Below are positions 16,465 to 25,038 of a DNA stretch of 64,000 nt, piece by piece. How positions within the stretch are numbered: the stretch's first letter is position 1; every line of letters starts with the position of its first letter. Source of the DNA: Bacillota bacterium (GTDB lineage Bacteria; Bacillota; Clostridia; Lachnospirales; Lachnospiraceae); contig JAEZKU010000030.1 in NCBI GenBank assembly GCA_023436065.1, positions 1 through 64,000 of the forward strand, written 5' to 3'. A program made the position numbers and the translations under genes. Under the pieces are notes generated by a model. That model was not told the DNA's origin. It saw only the letters and a program-made list of their open reading frames with translations, and did not search any database.

Positions 16465-17187
16465 ATGAATGTGGATACACTTGAGCTGATCAGACTTTCT
16501 AAGACGGGTGACAGAGAAGCCCGAGACAGACTTGTAACCGAAAATGTAGGATTGGTCTGGAGCATCGTCAGAAGGTTCGCTAATCGTGGGCATGAGATGG
16601 AAGATTTATTCCAGATCGGTAGTATCGGACTAATCAAGGCAATCGATAAATTTGATATGAGCTATGAGGTTAAATTTTCAACCTATGCCGTTCCGATGAT
16701 TACGGGCGAAATTAAGCGTTTCCTGCGGGATGACGGTATGATAAAGGTCAGCAGATCTCTAAAGGAGACGGCTACCAGAATCAGAGCGGTCAGGGAGCGG
16801 TATGGAAACCAATTCGGCCGTGAACCGCTATTGGATGAAATTGAAGAAGAATTGAATATACCGAAGGATGAGATTATTATGGCATTGGAAACCGGTGCTG
16901 AAGTAGAATCCTTATACAAAACCATTTATCAGGGGGACGGAAGTCCGATCTATTTGATCGATAAATTGACAGAAACCAAGGATGAAAGTGAAAATTTAGT
17001 GGACAGGCTTGCCCTGCGTGAGATCATTGCTTCACTGGATGAGAAGGAGCAGGAGATTATCAGGCTTAGATACTTTAAAGATAGAACACAGACAGATATC
17101 GCTAAGGAGCTGGGAATTTCCCAGGTACAGGTATCCCGGATGGAAAGAAGAATTTTAAGAATTATGAGAGAAAAGCTGGGAGCATAA
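16465..17187 (+). CDS. sigF: RNA polymerase sporulation sigma factor F
   Basis: The forespore-specific early sigma factor. Region 2 is seen in HEMEDLFQIGSIGLIKAIDKFD and VKFSTYAVPMITGEIKRFLR, and region 4 in RLRYFKDRTQTDIAKELGIS followed by QVQVSRMERRIL. The usable starts are GTG 16459 and ATG 16465. ATG is chosen because AAGGAAGG (16450-16457) would sit on top of the GTG but is 7 bases from the ATG; this gives 240 residues. Third gene of the spoIIA operon; the neighbouring spoVA genes are forespore-expressed in other spore formers. Confidence 0.96.
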   Translation: MNVDTLELIRLSKTGDREARDRLVTENVGLVWSIVRRFANRGHEMEDLFQIGSIGLIKAIDKFDMSYEVKFSTYAVPMITGEIKRFLRDDGMIKVSRSLKETATRIRAVRERYGNQFGREPLLDEIEEELNIPKDEIIMALETGAEVESLYKTIYQGDGSPIYLIDKLTETKDESENLVDRLALREIIASLDEKEQEIIRLRYFKDRTQTDIAKELGISQVQVSRMERRILRIMREKLGA

Positions 17188-17258
17188 TTGGCTTGGCATA
17201 AGCAAGAATTTCCAGTATAGAGAATTGGGAAATTCATATAATATCATTATGAAAAAGA

Positions 17259-17290
17259 AGGCATCAGAGGTTAATTCTGATGCTTTTTTA
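17259..17290 (+). terminator. intrinsic terminator after sigF
   Basis: GCATCAGA (17261-17268) pairs with TCTGATGC (17276-17283) and is followed by six T. It separates spoIIA from spoVA. Confidence 0.88.
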
Positions 17291-17394
17291 TGTAATATGA
17301 AATTCCTGCAGATTTCTTATTACATAAAATCCCGCCGGGCAGGATGCACACGCGCGTTATGTAATGTGCCAGAAAAGCTGGCCGCGTCTCGTAA

Positions 17395-17437
17395 AAGCTT
17401 GTTATGCAAGCTTCGAGAGTTTCGTAAGCGAAACTCT
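17395..17437 (+). other. two adjacent perfect hairpins upstream of the spoVA operon
   Basis: AAGCTTG-TTATG-CAAGCTT (17395-17413) is followed directly by GAGTTTCG-TAAG-CGAAACTC (17417-17436) and then TTTCTTAATTT. The pair lies between the sigF terminator and the small membrane ORF. It may be a second terminator or a leader structure. The rest of the 300-bp gap holds no gene I can support, and no clear sigma-G promoter was found. Confidence 0.5.
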
Positions 17438-17485
17438 TTCTTAATTTACCTGTCATGGACGGGTTCTGAACGGAGTGAGAAAGAT

Positions 17486-17641
17486 ATGACTGTAAGAAAA
17501 AAGTTTCTACTTATAGCAGCATGCATTGTTATTATGGCAATTATCGTCGTAATATTCGTAGAGTGCTTTCAGAATGGACAGCCGTCAGAGTTTGACGGAA
17601 CACTTGTTGATTCATTGGTGGAAAGAATGAAGGAGGGTTGA
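17486..17641 (+). CDS. 51-residue single-pass membrane protein upstream of spoVAC
   Basis: The protein begins MTVRKKFLLIAACIVIMAII and has one transmembrane helix (about residues 7-26), then a short hydrophilic tail ending LVERMKEG. The start at ATG 17486 is preferred over the longer open frame because CGGAGTGAG lies 8 bases before it and the upstream part is occupied by hairpins. The stop is 1 bp from spoVAC, whose ribosome site (AGGAGGG) lies inside this ORF, so the two are co-translated. Function unknown; position suggests a part in spoVA expression or assembly. Confidence 0.68.
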   Translation: MTVRKKFLLIAACIVIMAIIVVIFVECFQNGQPSEFDGTLVDSLVERMKEG

Positions 17642-17642
17642 T

Positions 17643-18146
17643 ATGGCTAATCAAAAGAAAAGCGCTGTCTCCGGAATTGTCAGGGAACAGGACACTCAGA
17701 AGAGAAATGAAAAATATAATCAGTATGTGAAAGAACAGACACCGAAGTTCAGTGTTGCAAAAAATGCCTGTAAGGCATTTCTGATCGGAGGAATCATTTG
17801 TGTCATTGGACAAGCCTTTATCACATTTTATGGTGCCATGGGGGCGGACAAAGAGACAGCCAAATTATATAATACCGTAACTCTGGTTTTTCTATCCATA
17901 CTGTTAACCGGTCTGGGCTATTATCAAAAGTTGGCGAAGTTCGGAGGAGCAGGTACCCTGGTTCCGATTACCGGATTTGCGAATTCTGTGGTAGCTCCTG
18001 TGGTGGAATATAAGAAGGAAGGACAGGTCTATGGAATCGGATGTAAGGTCTTTACGATAGCCGGTCCGGTTATCCTATATGGTATTTTTACCTCATGGGT
18101 TCTCGGGTTGATTTATTATATTCTGAAGCAGTTAAAGGTGGTATAA
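17643..18146 (+). CDS. spoVAC: stage V sporulation protein AC
   Basis: SpoVAC is an inner-membrane protein of the forespore that forms part of the channel moving dipicolinic acid into the spore and out at germination. The protein has 167 residues with about four helices. The segment KLAKFGGAGTLVPITGFANS is the hallmark shared with SpoVAE. First of spoVAC-AD-AE, the minimal spoVA set found in clostridia; spoVAA, AB and AF are absent. Close linkage to sigF is conserved in spore formers. Confidence 0.96.
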   Translation: MANQKKSAVSGIVREQDTQKRNEKYNQYVKEQTPKFSVAKNACKAFLIGGIICVIGQAFITFYGAMGADKETAKLYNTVTLVFLSILLTGLGYYQKLAKFGGAGTLVPITGFANSVVAPVVEYKKEGQVYGIGCKVFTIAGPVILYGIFTSWVLGLIYYILKQLKVV

Positions 18147-18182
18147 GGAATAGAGAAAGTCATCAGGAAAAGAGGAGTTATT

Positions 18183-19235
18183 ATGGCACAACAGGAAAAT
18201 CAAACAAAAATGTTGGGAAAGCAAAGCCTTCGGTTTTGTAACCCTCCGGTCATACTGGCAGGATCCTCAATTGCCGGTAAGAAAGAGGGCGAGGGTCCGT
18301 TAGGGAAACTATTTGATTATATTGAGCAGGATCCGCTCTTTGGGAAAAAGACCTGGGAGGAGGCCGAAAGTGAGCTCATGCGGCTTACAGCCCAAAAGGT
18401 CCTGGAAAAGGCGGGACTGCAAAATACAGATATTAGATATCTGATCGGCGGCGATCTGCTCGGTCAGTTGATTGCGACCTCCTTCGGTATTGCGGAATTA
18501 AAGATACCAATGCTTGGAATATACGGAGCCTGTTCTACGATGGGAGAAGCAATGACAATTGGCTCTATTATGGTAGACGGCGGATTTGCGGACAGGGTAC
18601 TTGCAATCACCTCCAGTCATTTTGCCGGGGCTGAGAAGCAGTTTCGTTTCCCTCTGGATTACGGGAATCAGAGACCTTATTCCGCATCTTGGACAATCAC
18701 AGGTAGCGGAGCTGTAGTTTTGGCTGATTCTGAAAGTGCAAAGGTTCCTGAGGGACAACCCAAATTAGTAATCAGTGGGGTGACAATCGGAAAGATTGTA
18801 GACTATGGCTTGAAGGATTCCATGAATATGGGAGCATGTATGGCACCTGCAGCGTATGAGACGATACGACAGAATTTCGAGGATTTTGGTGTAGAGCCTT
18901 CCTATTATGATAAAATCATTACCGGCGATCTCGGTTATGTGGGGAAAAACATTCTGATTGATCTGTTAAAGGAGAGAAATTGCGATATCACTGCAAACCA
19001 TATGGATTGCGGTATCGAGATCTTTGATCAGAACAGTCAGGATACGCATGCCGGTGGTAGCGGTTGTGGTTGCTCTGCAATCACATTTACGGGATATATC
19101 ATGAAACAGCTTATGGAAGGGACATGGAAAAGAATTCTGTTTATCCCGACCGGAGCGTTGCTGTCCCAGGTAAGCTTTAACGAAGGAAAAAGTGTACCTG
19201 GTATCGCGCATGCAGTCGTCGTCGAAAGGAGCTGA
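18183..19235 (+). CDS. spoVAD: stage V sporulation protein AD
   Basis: SpoVAD is the soluble, dipicolinate-binding, thiolase-fold member of the SpoVA complex. The 350-residue protein begins with the typical GKQSLRFCNPPVILAGSSIA, and contains LLGQLIATSFGIAELKIP, GIYGACSTMGEA and HAGGSGCGCSA. ATG 18183 is preceded by AAGAGGAG. spoVAE starts 5 bp after its stop. Expected in the forespore together with SpoVAC and SpoVAE. Confidence 0.97.
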   Translation: MAQQENQTKMLGKQSLRFCNPPVILAGSSIAGKKEGEGPLGKLFDYIEQDPLFGKKTWEEAESELMRLTAQKVLEKAGLQNTDIRYLIGGDLLGQLIATSFGIAELKIPMLGIYGACSTMGEAMTIGSIMVDGGFADRVLAITSSHFAGAEKQFRFPLDYGNQRPYSASWTITGSGAVVLADSESAKVPEGQPKLVISGVTIGKIVDYGLKDSMNMGACMAPAAYETIRQNFEDFGVEPSYYDKIITGDLGYVGKNILIDLLKERNCDITANHMDCGIEIFDQNSQDTHAGGSGCGCSAITFTGYIMKQLMEGTWKRILFIPTGALLSQVSFNEGKSVPGIAHAVVVERS

Positions 19236-19240
19236 ACAGA

Positions 19241-19597
19241 ATGGAATATTTGAAGGCATTTTTAGTGGGTGGAGCAATCTGTGCGGTTGTGCAGATTTTA
19301 CTGGATAATACGAAGCTTATGCCCGGCAGAGTTATGGTAATACTGGTATGCCTGGGTGCAATCCTGGGAGCTGTCGGAGTATATGAGCCCTTTGCCAAAT
19401 GGGCAGGTGCAGGTGCGGGAGTTCCTCTGACCGGATTTGGAAGTATCCTGTTCAAGGGAGTGAAGGAAGCAGTGGATAAGGATGGTTTGATCGGAATCTT
19501 TAAAGGAGGATTTACTGCATCTGCTGTAGGGGTTTCTGCGGCATTGATTTTTGCATATATCGCCTCCTGGTTCTTCGGGCCGAAGATGAAGTCCTAG
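19241..19597 (+). CDS. spoVAE: stage V sporulation protein AE
   Basis: A 118-residue membrane protein with about four helices, paralogous to SpoVAC (KWAGAGAGVPLTGFGSILF). It completes the dipicolinate transport complex. The ribosome site AAAGGAG overlaps the end of spoVAD. Last gene of the operon. Confidence 0.95.
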   Translation: MEYLKAFLVGGAICAVVQILLDNTKLMPGRVMVILVCLGAILGAVGVYEPFAKWAGAGAGVPLTGFGSILFKGVKEAVDKDGLIGIFKGGFTASAVGVSAALIFAYIASWFFGPKMKS

Positions 19598-19710
19598 AGT
19601 AGCATGGAAATTATCATTCTAGGAACGGTAGGATGATGTCATCCTACCTGTATTTCTGTAAGCAATATTATACCAAAATACTTTTCTAAATTTTCATGAG
19701 AAGTAAAAAG

Positions 19711-19848
19711 TGTTTCTTTGGTATAATGATTCTCCGAAAGAAAGTTATCAGGTGAAGAAATGCTTCTTTGATGTAATGCTTCTCCTATGGAAAATTATCA
19801 GAAGAAGCGATACATGCTTTATTGGTCGTAAGGTTTCAGGAGAAGCAA
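19711..19848 (+). repeat. three degenerate direct repeats of about 50 bp
   Basis: Units begin at about 19711 (TGTTTCTTTGGTATAATG), 19761 (TGCTTCTTTGATGTAATG) and 19814 (TGCTTTATTGGTCGTAAGG). Each is followed by a TTCTCC- or TTTCAGG-like block, and the first two also by TTATCAG. Similarity drops from the first to the last. They fill most of the 350-bp gap between spoVAE and the PBP terminator and contain no ORF. Origin unknown. Confidence 0.5.
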
Positions 19849-19853
19849 TAAAT

Positions 19854-19921
19854 AAAATCCCCCCAGATTTACTGTAGGGCAAGTGTTCAACTTAGCCTTA
19901 CTGCATTTCTGGGGGATTTTA
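19854..19921. terminator. bidirectional terminator between spoVAE and the PBP gene
   Basis: AAAATCCCCCCAGA pairs with TCTGGGGGATTTT, with an inner stem AGGGCAAG/CTTAGCCT, flanked by A-rich and T-rich ends. It serves the convergent PBP gene and probably the spoVA operon. Confidence 0.85.
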
Positions 19922-19946
19922 TATTAAGACGTAATATTTTTATTCT

Positions 19947-22706
19947 TTAATGTGCAAGGGATTCGTCCTCGTATAGAGGGTCGGTGGTGTCGGTTCCGTC
20001 TGTCGGAGGTATCTCTGTCTGAGGATCCTGATAGTAGGGTTCGTCTTCATAATAGTCATCCTCATTATAGGGGTCTTCCGATTCTGGTTCTTGTGGTAAT
20101 TGTGTTGGTGTTTGTCGCGGCGGTTGATAAGAACTTGACTGGGTGTGTAACTTGCAGTTATTGCTTGGGTATAGATAAGGGGTATCTGCTGTTTTACCGG
20201 TCTCGGTTTTTATCAGGAAAACTCCTTCCTTTACAATCGGGCAATACTCTGTGGATAAATCCTTGGATTCGTCACATATAGTTGCCTTTACATGGATATC
20301 GCAATACGCTGTGGGCTGTGTACCCTTCGCAAAGTACTCTACCTTTGTGGTATTACCGCCCAGATATTCATTACAAACTCCATCCACCGCCAGCTTACCT
20401 GATTTGGTACATATCTTTGCTGTGACAATAGAATCAGGTATTTTAAAATCTTTGGTTTCAAGATTTTTTTCTGTATGGATGCGTTCCATGATGGTCTTCC
20501 AAATCTTACGGTTATAGGTCTTATCTGTTTGGCTTCTGTTATTATCGAACCCTGACCATACGGTTGCAGTATAGTAAGGTGAAAAACCTGAGAACCAAAG
20601 ATCATTGTAATCAGAGGTGGAACCTGTCTTTCCGGCAATTGGCATATCAATCGAAAGCCTTAGGTTCTTACCGGTTCCTTTCTTAACCACATCCTCCATA
20701 GCGTTGGTTAGCAGGAAGGCAGTGGATTCTTTCATTACCTGATCATGCTCCGGTTCTGTGGTAAGGAGAACCTTACCGTCATGATCCAGTATCTTGGTAT
20801 AAAACCGCGGTTTTGTATAGACACCGCCATTCGCTATTGCCGCATATGCAGCAGTTAATTCCAGATTGCTGACACCATCTGTCAGGCCGCCGAGTGCCAT
20901 AGGATGGTTAATATCAGATACAACACGTCCGTCCGGTTCCTTTCTGGAATCTACCAGAGAGGTAAAGCCTAACTTTAATAAATAATCATAGCCGAGTTGG
21001 GGTGTTACTTCCACGAAAGTCTTTACAGTGACGATATTCATGGAATTATAGATACCTTGTCTTAAAGTACTGAGACCATCATATTTTTTGGTGGAAGTCC
21101 AGTTGTTTACTTCCTTCTTTGTGCCGGGATAATAGTAGGGACCCGAGTCATCCTGAACGGTGGCAAGTGTCATGCCCAGACTGTCCAGCGCCGGAAGGTA
21201 GGTGGATAATACCTTAAAGGTAGAACCGGGCTGTCTGACTCTGTTAGTGGCACGGTTTAATGTACGGTTACCGGTCTTTTCACCGCGTCCGCCTTCAATA
21301 GCAACTACCTCACCGGTATATTGATCCATCACTACGAACGAGGTCTGAGGCTGGATCGTCATGGTTATATTCTCACCGACAATCGTGTCACCATCTTCAA
21401 CCATAGCATCCCTAAACTCAGCAATTTTCTTTCTCATATCCTCCTTATCCAGGAACAGAAGGGAGAATCTGCTACCGTTATCATCTACATAGAGGTGGTC
21501 AGGGTCCTTGTAATCCTTGAAGTATTCCAGCAGATCGTTACCATGGTAATGAACAGTGGTCTTCTTCTCATCATTCTTCTGAACGGACAGTGCATAGGTC
21601 AACTCCCAGAAGGAGGTGCCCATCTCAGGGAAATTCTTTTCATCAGCAAATACATCATCACAGATACTCTGGATCGTTGAGTCCTGGGTCGTATAGATGC
21701 TTAAGCCACCGCTGAATAATAAATTGGAAGCCTGCACCTGGGTATAACCAAGCTTGGTCTGGAGATCCTCCATAACCTGTTCAATCAGCTCATCGGTAAA
21801 ATAACTGTAGTAGGAAGTGGAATCCTGCTCTTCATTGATGGACTGAACTCTGGAGTAGACATCATCCGCTACGGCATCATTGTATTCTTCCTGCGAGCAA
21901 TAGCCCTGCTTCAGCATTTCATCCAGGATCTCCTGCCTTCTTACCATATTTCGCTCCGGGTGGGTAATCGGGTTATGATATACGGGAAGCTGCGCAATCG
22001 CTGCAATCGTAGCCGCTTCTGAAAGAGACAGATCCTTTGCATCCTTGTTGAAGTACTTTCTGGAGGCGGTCTGTATTCCTAAGGTTCCGGAACCAAGGTT
22101 GATTGTGTTTAAGTAATATTCCAGGATTGTATCTTTATTCAGGTGGTTCTCCAACTGGATCGCAAGGTACTGCTCCTGAATCTTTCGTTTTAAACGTTCC
22201 ACAAAGGTTGCCTCGCGGCCACCATTAAATACCTGGTTCTTTAGAAGCTGCTGGGTAATCGTGCTGCCACCCTGATTAAAGCTACCGGAGGTCAGTCCCA
22301 GAACACCCGCACGCAGGATACCTCTGACGTCAATACCGTTATGTTCGTAGAAACGTTCATCTTCAATAGCGATAAAGCTGTATCGTACCCAATCGGGTAA
22401 CTCGGACAAAGACACATATACACGATTTGCCTCGGCACCGATTAAATTCTCTATGGCATTGCCATCTTTATCATAAATGGTAGTAGTATAGCCGGTAGGA
22501 ACAACATTAATCTTAGAGATATCAGGTGCGCTGTCTATCAGACCCTTTAAAAGACCGAAGCCTGCAAAGGTACCTACTATCCCGACAGATACAACCAGAA
22601 CGATAAACAAACGGAATAAAGTAATCCTTGTCTTAGAAATCAATCGTCTGGATGTGGATTTTATATAATGTTGTTTCTGTTCAATGCCTCTCTTACTGTA
22701 GTCCAT
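19947..22706 (-). CDS. class A penicillin-binding protein (PBP1a family)
   Basis: A bifunctional peptidoglycan synthase of 919 residues with a short cytoplasmic N-terminus and one membrane helix (about 28-50). The GT51 glycosyltransferase domain has EDERFYEHNGIDVRGI and GGSTITQQLLKN. The transpeptidase domain has the active-site serine motif RQPGSTFKVLS, then YNSMN and AGKTGSTSDYND. The tail is low-complexity, rich in Pro, Glu, Asp and Tyr, and probably lies outside the membrane. An open frame extends 28 codons further upstream, but ATG 22706 is preferred because GGAGG lies 5 bases ahead and the upstream part lacks a ribosome site. Monocistronic. Confidence 0.95.
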   Translation of the reverse strand: MDYSKRGIEQKQHYIKSTSRRLISKTRITLFRLFIVLVVSVGIVGTFAGFGLLKGLIDSAPDISKINVVPTGYTTTIYDKDGNAIENLIGAEANRVYVSLSELPDWVRYSFIAIEDERFYEHNGIDVRGILRAGVLGLTSGSFNQGGSTITQQLLKNQVFNGGREATFVERLKRKIQEQYLAIQLENHLNKDTILEYYLNTINLGSGTLGIQTASRKYFNKDAKDLSLSEAATIAAIAQLPVYHNPITHPERNMVRRQEILDEMLKQGYCSQEEYNDAVADDVYSRVQSINEEQDSTSYYSYFTDELIEQVMEDLQTKLGYTQVQASNLLFSGGLSIYTTQDSTIQSICDDVFADEKNFPEMGTSFWELTYALSVQKNDEKKTTVHYHGNDLLEYFKDYKDPDHLYVDDNGSRFSLLFLDKEDMRKKIAEFRDAMVEDGDTIVGENITMTIQPQTSFVVMDQYTGEVVAIEGGRGEKTGNRTLNRATNRVRQPGSTFKVLSTYLPALDSLGMTLATVQDDSGPYYYPGTKKEVNNWTSTKKYDGLSTLRQGIYNSMNIVTVKTFVEVTPQLGYDYLLKLGFTSLVDSRKEPDGRVVSDINHPMALGGLTDGVSNLELTAAYAAIANGGVYTKPRFYTKILDHDGKVLLTTEPEHDQVMKESTAFLLTNAMEDVVKKGTGKNLRLSIDMPIAGKTGSTSDYNDLWFSGFSPYYTATVWSGFDNNRSQTDKTYNRKIWKTIMERIHTEKNLETKDFKIPDSIVTAKICTKSGKLAVDGVCNEYLGGNTTKVEYFAKGTQPTAYCDIHVKATICDESKDLSTEYCPIVKEGVFLIKTETGKTADTPYLYPSNNCKLHTQSSSYQPPRQTPTQLPQEPESEDPYNEDDYYEDEPYYQDPQTEIPPTDGTDTTDPLYEDESLAH

Positions 22707-23055
22707 AAAAACCTCCAATCGCAATAAGCATATATAAACAGTATAAATCCTGCGATAAGCAAAGCTGGTACTTTGTTCACTCGCGTCCATTATAACAAAT
22801 TTGACCTGTGAAATAAAGCATAATTTCTCCCGGGGTATTTTGCTGACCTATCGTATATGCAAAACACCTAATTTGTATGCTACACAGTATAAAAGTACTA
22901 TTTTTTATAAGTAATTATGCAAAAATTCATGAAAACGCAAGAAGCTAATCGGCTTTCCTCGATATGTACACACAAAATGTGAAGATGTGTCGAAAAATAA
23001 GGAAGAGGATAGTTTGGTGCGTTAAAAACGACTTTCGCTCCCTAAATATACTGTG

Positions 23056-23061
23056 TATAAT
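23056..23061 (+). promoter_or_regulatory. possible -10 element for the 97-residue protein gene
   Basis: A perfect TATAAT about 46 bases before the ATG at 23107, without a convincing -35. The remainder of the 400-bp gap between the divergent PBP gene and this gene (22707-23106) shows only AT-rich sequence. Confidence 0.35.
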
Positions 23062-23106
23062 GGGATTTGTCAGCAAATTTTCTTTCTATAGTGGGGGTAA
23101 TGTATT

Positions 23107-23400
23107 ATGAAACAGGCAAAGCTTCTTTTCAGCAGCCAGGTAAAACTTGAGGATGAACGAGAATTGGCACTGGATTATTTCCTCACCGAGATGATCTCGG
23201 AGATGGATATGGTTACTCCTTATTTTGGGGTAGGGATTACCAAGCGATCCGGTGCCATAACTGAGACAGACGAAATATGTGGGGTATCATCATCAAAGGA
23301 GACGGCAATCGGGATTCTCGAGAATTTATATCGGAATCAAGTCACACCGATATCACTGGCAGAGGTTGTGGATGAACTGGTGACATTGGCTGAGGGATAA
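23107..23400 (+). CDS. 97-residue conserved-type protein (possibly DUF6514)
   Basis: A small soluble acidic protein starting MKQAKLLFSSQVKLEDEREL and containing a two-residue-spaced GVGITKRS segment and ETAIGILENLYRNQVTPISL. The length and general pattern resemble the DUF6514 family of clostridia, but I hold that only loosely. ATG 23107 follows GTGGGGGTAATGT. It is a single gene between a promoter-like TATAAT and a strong hairpin terminator, which supports it as real. Function unknown. Confidence 0.65.
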   Translation: MKQAKLLFSSQVKLEDERELALDYFLTEMISEMDMVTPYFGVGITKRSGAITETDEICGVSSSKETAIGILENLYRNQVTPISLAEVVDELVTLAEG

Positions 23401-23426
23401 TTCAATAGGGGTGTGGAGTTATCCTG

Positions 23427-23478
23427 AAAGAGCCCATAATAATAGAAAAGAATTTTCTATTATTATGGGCTCTTTCTC
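23427..23478. terminator. bidirectional intrinsic terminator
   Basis: GAAAGAGCCCATAATAATAG pairs perfectly with CTATTATTATGGGCTCTTTC, a stem of about 20 bp. It lies between the 97-residue gene and the convergent YigZ gene and suits both. Confidence 0.93.
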
Positions 23479-23503
23479 ATATAATAGGATCGTTATTATC
23501 AGA

Positions 23504-24157
23504 TCATTCAAATAACAGAAGCTTACCCTCCAGTGTGGTAAAGTATACCTGCCCGAATTCATTCAGAATTGCCGTTCCGTTCGTCAACTCAGCAACCTTT
23601 TTCACAAAAGCCTGATATCTGCTTGGGGGAACTAAAACCTCCAGAAGGACCAGATCTGTATATTCAGAGGATAATATGGTAAGCTGTTCCTGAGCGATAT
23701 AATATTGAAGCTTACCGATCAGGTTATAATCTGTGGTGATCGCTACCCTGATTCCCAGCTCCTTTTGTATGACTTTACTATTCTGCAGACCTTCCAGTAC
23801 CGCAGATTGATATGCCTTGACAAGTCCGCCTGTCCCAAGCAGGGTACCGCCAAAGTAACGGGTTACCACGACTACAACATTGACAAGCTCATGTGCAAGC
23901 AAGATATCCAGCATGGGCCTACCAGCGGTCTTACTGGGTTCGCCGTCGTCGGAGCATCGCATCAGAGGTTGTTCGGTTCCTATCACATAGGCGGAGCAAT
24001 TGTGAGAGGCATCCCAATACTTTTTCTTCAGGGCTTCAATCGTTTCAAGGGCAGCAGCTTCTGTCAGGGCAGGGCAGACTGTCGCGATAAATCTGGATTT
24101 TTTCACTGTGATTTCTCCGACACCGCCTTCATAGATGGTCTTAAAGACTTCCTTCAT
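23504..24157 (-). CDS. YigZ/IMPACT family protein
   Basis: A 217-residue protein of the YigZ (UPF0029/IMPACT) family. It has the N-terminal IMPACT domain motifs SRFIATVCPA, WDASHNCSAYVIG, CSDDGEPSKTAGRPML and VVTRYFGGTLLGTGGL. The C-terminal DUF1949-like part is also present. Bacterial members are implicated in translation-linked regulation, but no firm role is known. ATG 24157 follows AGGGAG on the minus strand. Monocistronic, facing the terminator at 23427. Confidence 0.93.
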   Translation of the reverse strand: MKEVFKTIYEGGVGEITVKKSRFIATVCPALTEAAALETIEALKKKYWDASHNCSAYVIGTEQPLMRCSDDGEPSKTAGRPMLDILLAHELVNVVVVVTRYFGGTLLGTGGLVKAYQSAVLEGLQNSKVIQKELGIRVAITTDYNLIGKLQYYIAQEQLTILSSEYTDLVLLEVLVPPSRYQAFVKKVAELTNGTAILNEFGQVYFTTLEGKLLLFE

Positions 24158-24273
24158 TACAAAAACTCCCTTCTGCCGGAATGCAATTCTTGCCAGGGTT
24201 TCCCGGATATGATATGATAAATAAGCTTATATGGGTGAAAATACAAGACATCGATCTTGTTTAAGGAGACAAC

Positions 24274-24765
24274 ATGAAACTAAAATATTTTTCCTGGCTG
24301 CCTGCGATAGGAATTATGGGAGCAATCTTCTGGTTTTCCTCAAAGACAGCGGTGCTGTCCCAGGAAGGCAGCCTGAGTATCTCAATCGTGATATATAATC
24401 TATATGATAAGTTGGAGAGCGTTTCGCTGCAGGGTCCTGAAAAACTTGATCTGCTAGCGGTAATTGACCATTTTGTACGCAAGTCGGCACATTTTACGGA
24501 GTACGCATTCCTTAGCTTGGCAATTGCCTTTCATTTTACGGTGTGGAAGAAAAGCATCAGTTACAGAACATGGCTTCCGGTCTTAATCGCCGGACTATAT
24601 GCAGCGACCGATGAATTTCATCAGACCTTTGTCGCGGGAAGAAGCGGACAGGTATCGGATGTGCTCCTGGATACTGCAGGTGCTGCCGCCGGTGTATTGG
24701 TTTATAGCATTCTGCATCTGCTTATTTCACGACACAGAAAAAAAAGAGCAAAAATTACAGAATAG
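24274..24765 (+). CDS. VanZ family membrane protein
   Basis: A 163-residue protein with about four helices and the VanZ-like pattern VRKSAHFTEYAFLSLAIAFH then YAATDEFHQTFVAGRSGQVSD with DVLLDTAGAAAG. VanZ homologues are membrane proteins; one confers low teicoplanin resistance, but most chromosomal copies have no known role. The start ATG 24274 follows AAGGAG. Its 3' end overlaps the convergent DUF4250 gene by 11 bp. Confidence 0.9.
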   Translation: MKLKYFSWLPAIGIMGAIFWFSSKTAVLSQEGSLSISIVIYNLYDKLESVSLQGPEKLDLLAVIDHFVRKSAHFTEYAFLSLAIAFHFTVWKKSISYRTWLPVLIAGLYAATDEFHQTFVAGRSGQVSDVLLDTAGAAAGVLVYSILHLLISRHRKKRAKITE

Positions 24766-24940
24766 GCATGAAACGGTTGACTTCTCCTGTATAATGATAA
24801 TCAATGGAGGACAGTAGCTTTTCCAGTTCATTACGGTCTATGGAAAGACATTTACATAAATCCTCCAAACTATGATATTCATCCCTCAGCTTGGTGTTGA
24901 TAAAGCTCAGCAGGATGTATGGATCCTTTGGTATATTCAT
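24755..24940 (-). CDS. DUF4250 domain-containing small protein
   Basis: A 61-residue protein beginning MNIPKDPYILLSFINTKLRD, which is the DUF4250 signature; SLEDLCKCLSIDRNELEKLL follows and looks like a small helix-turn-helix-type fold. The family is common in Lachnospiraceae and has no known function. The ribosome site is AAGGAG at normal spacing. It overlaps the convergent VanZ-like gene at the 3' end and is divergent from rarA. Confidence 0.88.
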   Translation of the reverse strand: MNIPKDPYILLSFINTKLRDEYHSLEDLCKCLSIDRNELEKLLSSIDYHYTGEVNRFMPIL

Positions 24941-25038
24941 ATATTAACTCCTTCATTAGATATAGGATACCTTTATAATTATGCACATTATTATATTATT
25001 TTCAAGATGTAAATGCTTTGAAAGGCTAGGCGGACGAT

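Noticed and set aside
17225..17485. N-terminal extension of the small ORF before spoVAC
   Set aside because: The extension crosses the sigF terminator and two hairpins; ATG 17486 has a ribosome site and gives a clean membrane protein.
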